Assembly (NCBI GenBank): GCA_018292915.2
Contig: JACVVK020000192.1
Coordinates: 635,001-699,000, forward strand
Reading direction: 5' to 3'
Length of the DNA: 64,000 bases
Source of the DNA: Batillaria attramentaria
Taxonomy: Eukaryota > Mollusca > Gastropoda > Batillariidae
Below are positions 61,991 to 64,000 of the stretch, one piece after another. The notes under the pieces were generated by a model, which saw only the letters and a program-made list of their open reading frames with translations, had not been told where the DNA came from and ran no database searches. The translations under genes and the position numbers were made by a program. Position 1 is the stretch's first letter, and every line of letters begins with the position of its first letter.

Positions 61991-62496
61991 AAAGTACCGC
62001 TACGACCGGCCCCCGTAGTGTAGTGGTTAGAGACCCGGGTTCGAATCCCAGCCGAGGCAAGCGGGATTTTTCCTACCTAGGTCGGCTCCTACCCAGAGCG
62101 GGTGTGCTATGGGCCCGATGGGGAGGCTGTTGCCACACAGCCGAGATTCACCCACTTCACGGGTGCGACTTTGGGGGGTGCTTCCCTCAGTATGACACGT
62201 CTTATGATGTGGATGATTATACGGCCGGCACCGCAGGTGCCGTAGTTCCCGGGCCTGGTTAATGCCGGGATATTTATGACAGGTAGCGTGGAATACGGCC
62301 CTGCCCCCCAGTCCCAAACCACACGGACCTCCATAGCATCATCTTACCATCATCCTCATCTCCATCATCATGCAAAATAAAAATTGCCCCAGCTTTCGAG
62401 CCCTCCGTGGATTCCACCCACGACCAGGGAGGAACACCACTGGAGCTGGCAAAAAGAGTTGGGGCAGCAAAAAAAAAAAAAAAAAAGTACCGCTAC
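61991..62496 (+). mobile_element. SINE-B with deleted anticodon arm, 13-bp target duplication
   Basis: Flanked by perfect AAAGTACCGCTAC (61991-62003, 62484-62496). The head keeps TAGTGTAGTGGTTAG (box A) and GGTTCGAATCC (box B), but the 21 bp between them, the anticodon arm, are missing. Body and poly(A) tail (62469-62486) are otherwise typical. Confidence 0.93.
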
Positions 62497-63529
<1,033 letters not shown>

Positions 63530-63695
63530 AAGGAGCGGAGTGGGTGGGTGGGTGTTTGGGGGTTTAACGTCTTTTTCCACCACATAGGGTGATATCAAAG
63601 ACGGGGCAACGATGAAAAGGCCAGCACAAATATTTGGCCCCAACCGGGATCGAACTCACGACCCGAGCATTAGAAGTCCAACAAGAAGCGGAGCG
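63530..63695 (-). mobile_element. SINE-A, 5'-truncated, with target duplication
   Basis: AAGGAGCGGAGTG (63530-63542) and AAGAAGCGGAGCG (63683-63695) flank the element, two mismatches. The minus strand starts TTGGACTTCTAATGCTC, so box A is lost. Body and GTTTAACGTC (plus sense) end are intact. Confidence 0.88.
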
Positions 63696-64000
63696 AATGC
63701 TTGTTTCTGAAGACAATTTTCAAGATTTTTAAAAAAAGTATTTTTGAATTTGAATTTGAATTCTGATAGGTGTCACTGGTGAGTGATACACGCGAATGAT
63801 TCAGTTCCTACCGAGTAAGTTTGGGGTTGTGTGTGCACCAGTTGCCTCACTAAAAATTGATTAATTCATGCCTGCATGGATTTAAAAAAGAAAAAAAATG
63901 AAGAAAAGAAGAAAAAGGAAAAGAATGTCTGCATGGATTTAAATTTGGCTTAGTGGGAGTGTTGCACTTTGATTATGCTCGTGTTTGTTAAAATAAGGAC
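63696..64000. other. noncoding, nothing assignable
   Basis: A short GAATTT repeat at 63747-63761 and an A/G-rich stretch near 63885-63925. Confidence 0.5.

Overview
This window is eukaryotic nuclear DNA, gene-poor and full of repeats. One spliced gene is clear: a protocadherin on the minus strand (13222-17142). The rest is microsatellites, minisatellites and a dense set of mostly non-autonomous transposable elements. The protocadherin architecture, very long CA/GT and CT/GA tracts, G/C homopolymers and three tRNA-headed SINE families point to a marine mollusc, probably a gastropod. That assignment is inference from the repeat style and protein type; species cannot be read from the sequence.

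Layout. 1-13.1 kb: noncoding, with a TTAA-bounded inverted-repeat element that holds a small retroposon, SINE copies, microsatellites and a 22-bp-arm inverted repeat. 13.2-17.2 kb: the protocadherin. Exon 1 encodes a signal peptide, EC1-3 and the start of EC4. Exon 2 encodes the rest of EC4, EC5-7, the membrane segment and part of the tail. The intron is 1,104 bp, phase 1, and lies inside EC4. Exon 2 ends at a strong donor, so further tail exons probably lie to the left. A ~200-bp direct repeat flanks exon 1. 17.6-31.9 kb: SINEs, a TTAA element with arms over 100 bp, a 5'-truncated LINE end with a 16-bp target duplication, and a perfect 92-bp palindrome with TTAA ends. 32-37 kb: a 20-bp tandem array, nested retroposons and a 57/60-bp minisatellite that creates false long ORFs on both strands. 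40-46 kb: nested insertions, namely a hAT element with an 8-bp target duplication and a SINE inside an older repeat, and a CpG-rich 1-kb inverted-repeat element inside another SINE. 49-64 kb: a PIF/Harbinger transposase N-terminus cut off by a CA repeat, a decayed LINE C-terminus, an 89-bp G run, and young SINE copies with 12-18-bp target duplications.

At least six kinds of mobile DNA can be separated by their ends: SINE-A (tRNA head, 3' end GGACGTTAAACCCCCAAACA), SINE-B (tRNA head, poly(A) tail), SINE-C (tRNA head, ATT-repeat tail), two unlike retroposons that share the 3' end TGTTTAAACCAA, LINE remnants with a common C-terminal domain, and inverted-repeat DNA elements (hAT, Harbinger-like, TTAA-type and one CpG-rich family I do not recognise). 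Family letters are my own. No rRNA gene, functional tRNA, CRISPR array or prokaryotic feature was seen.
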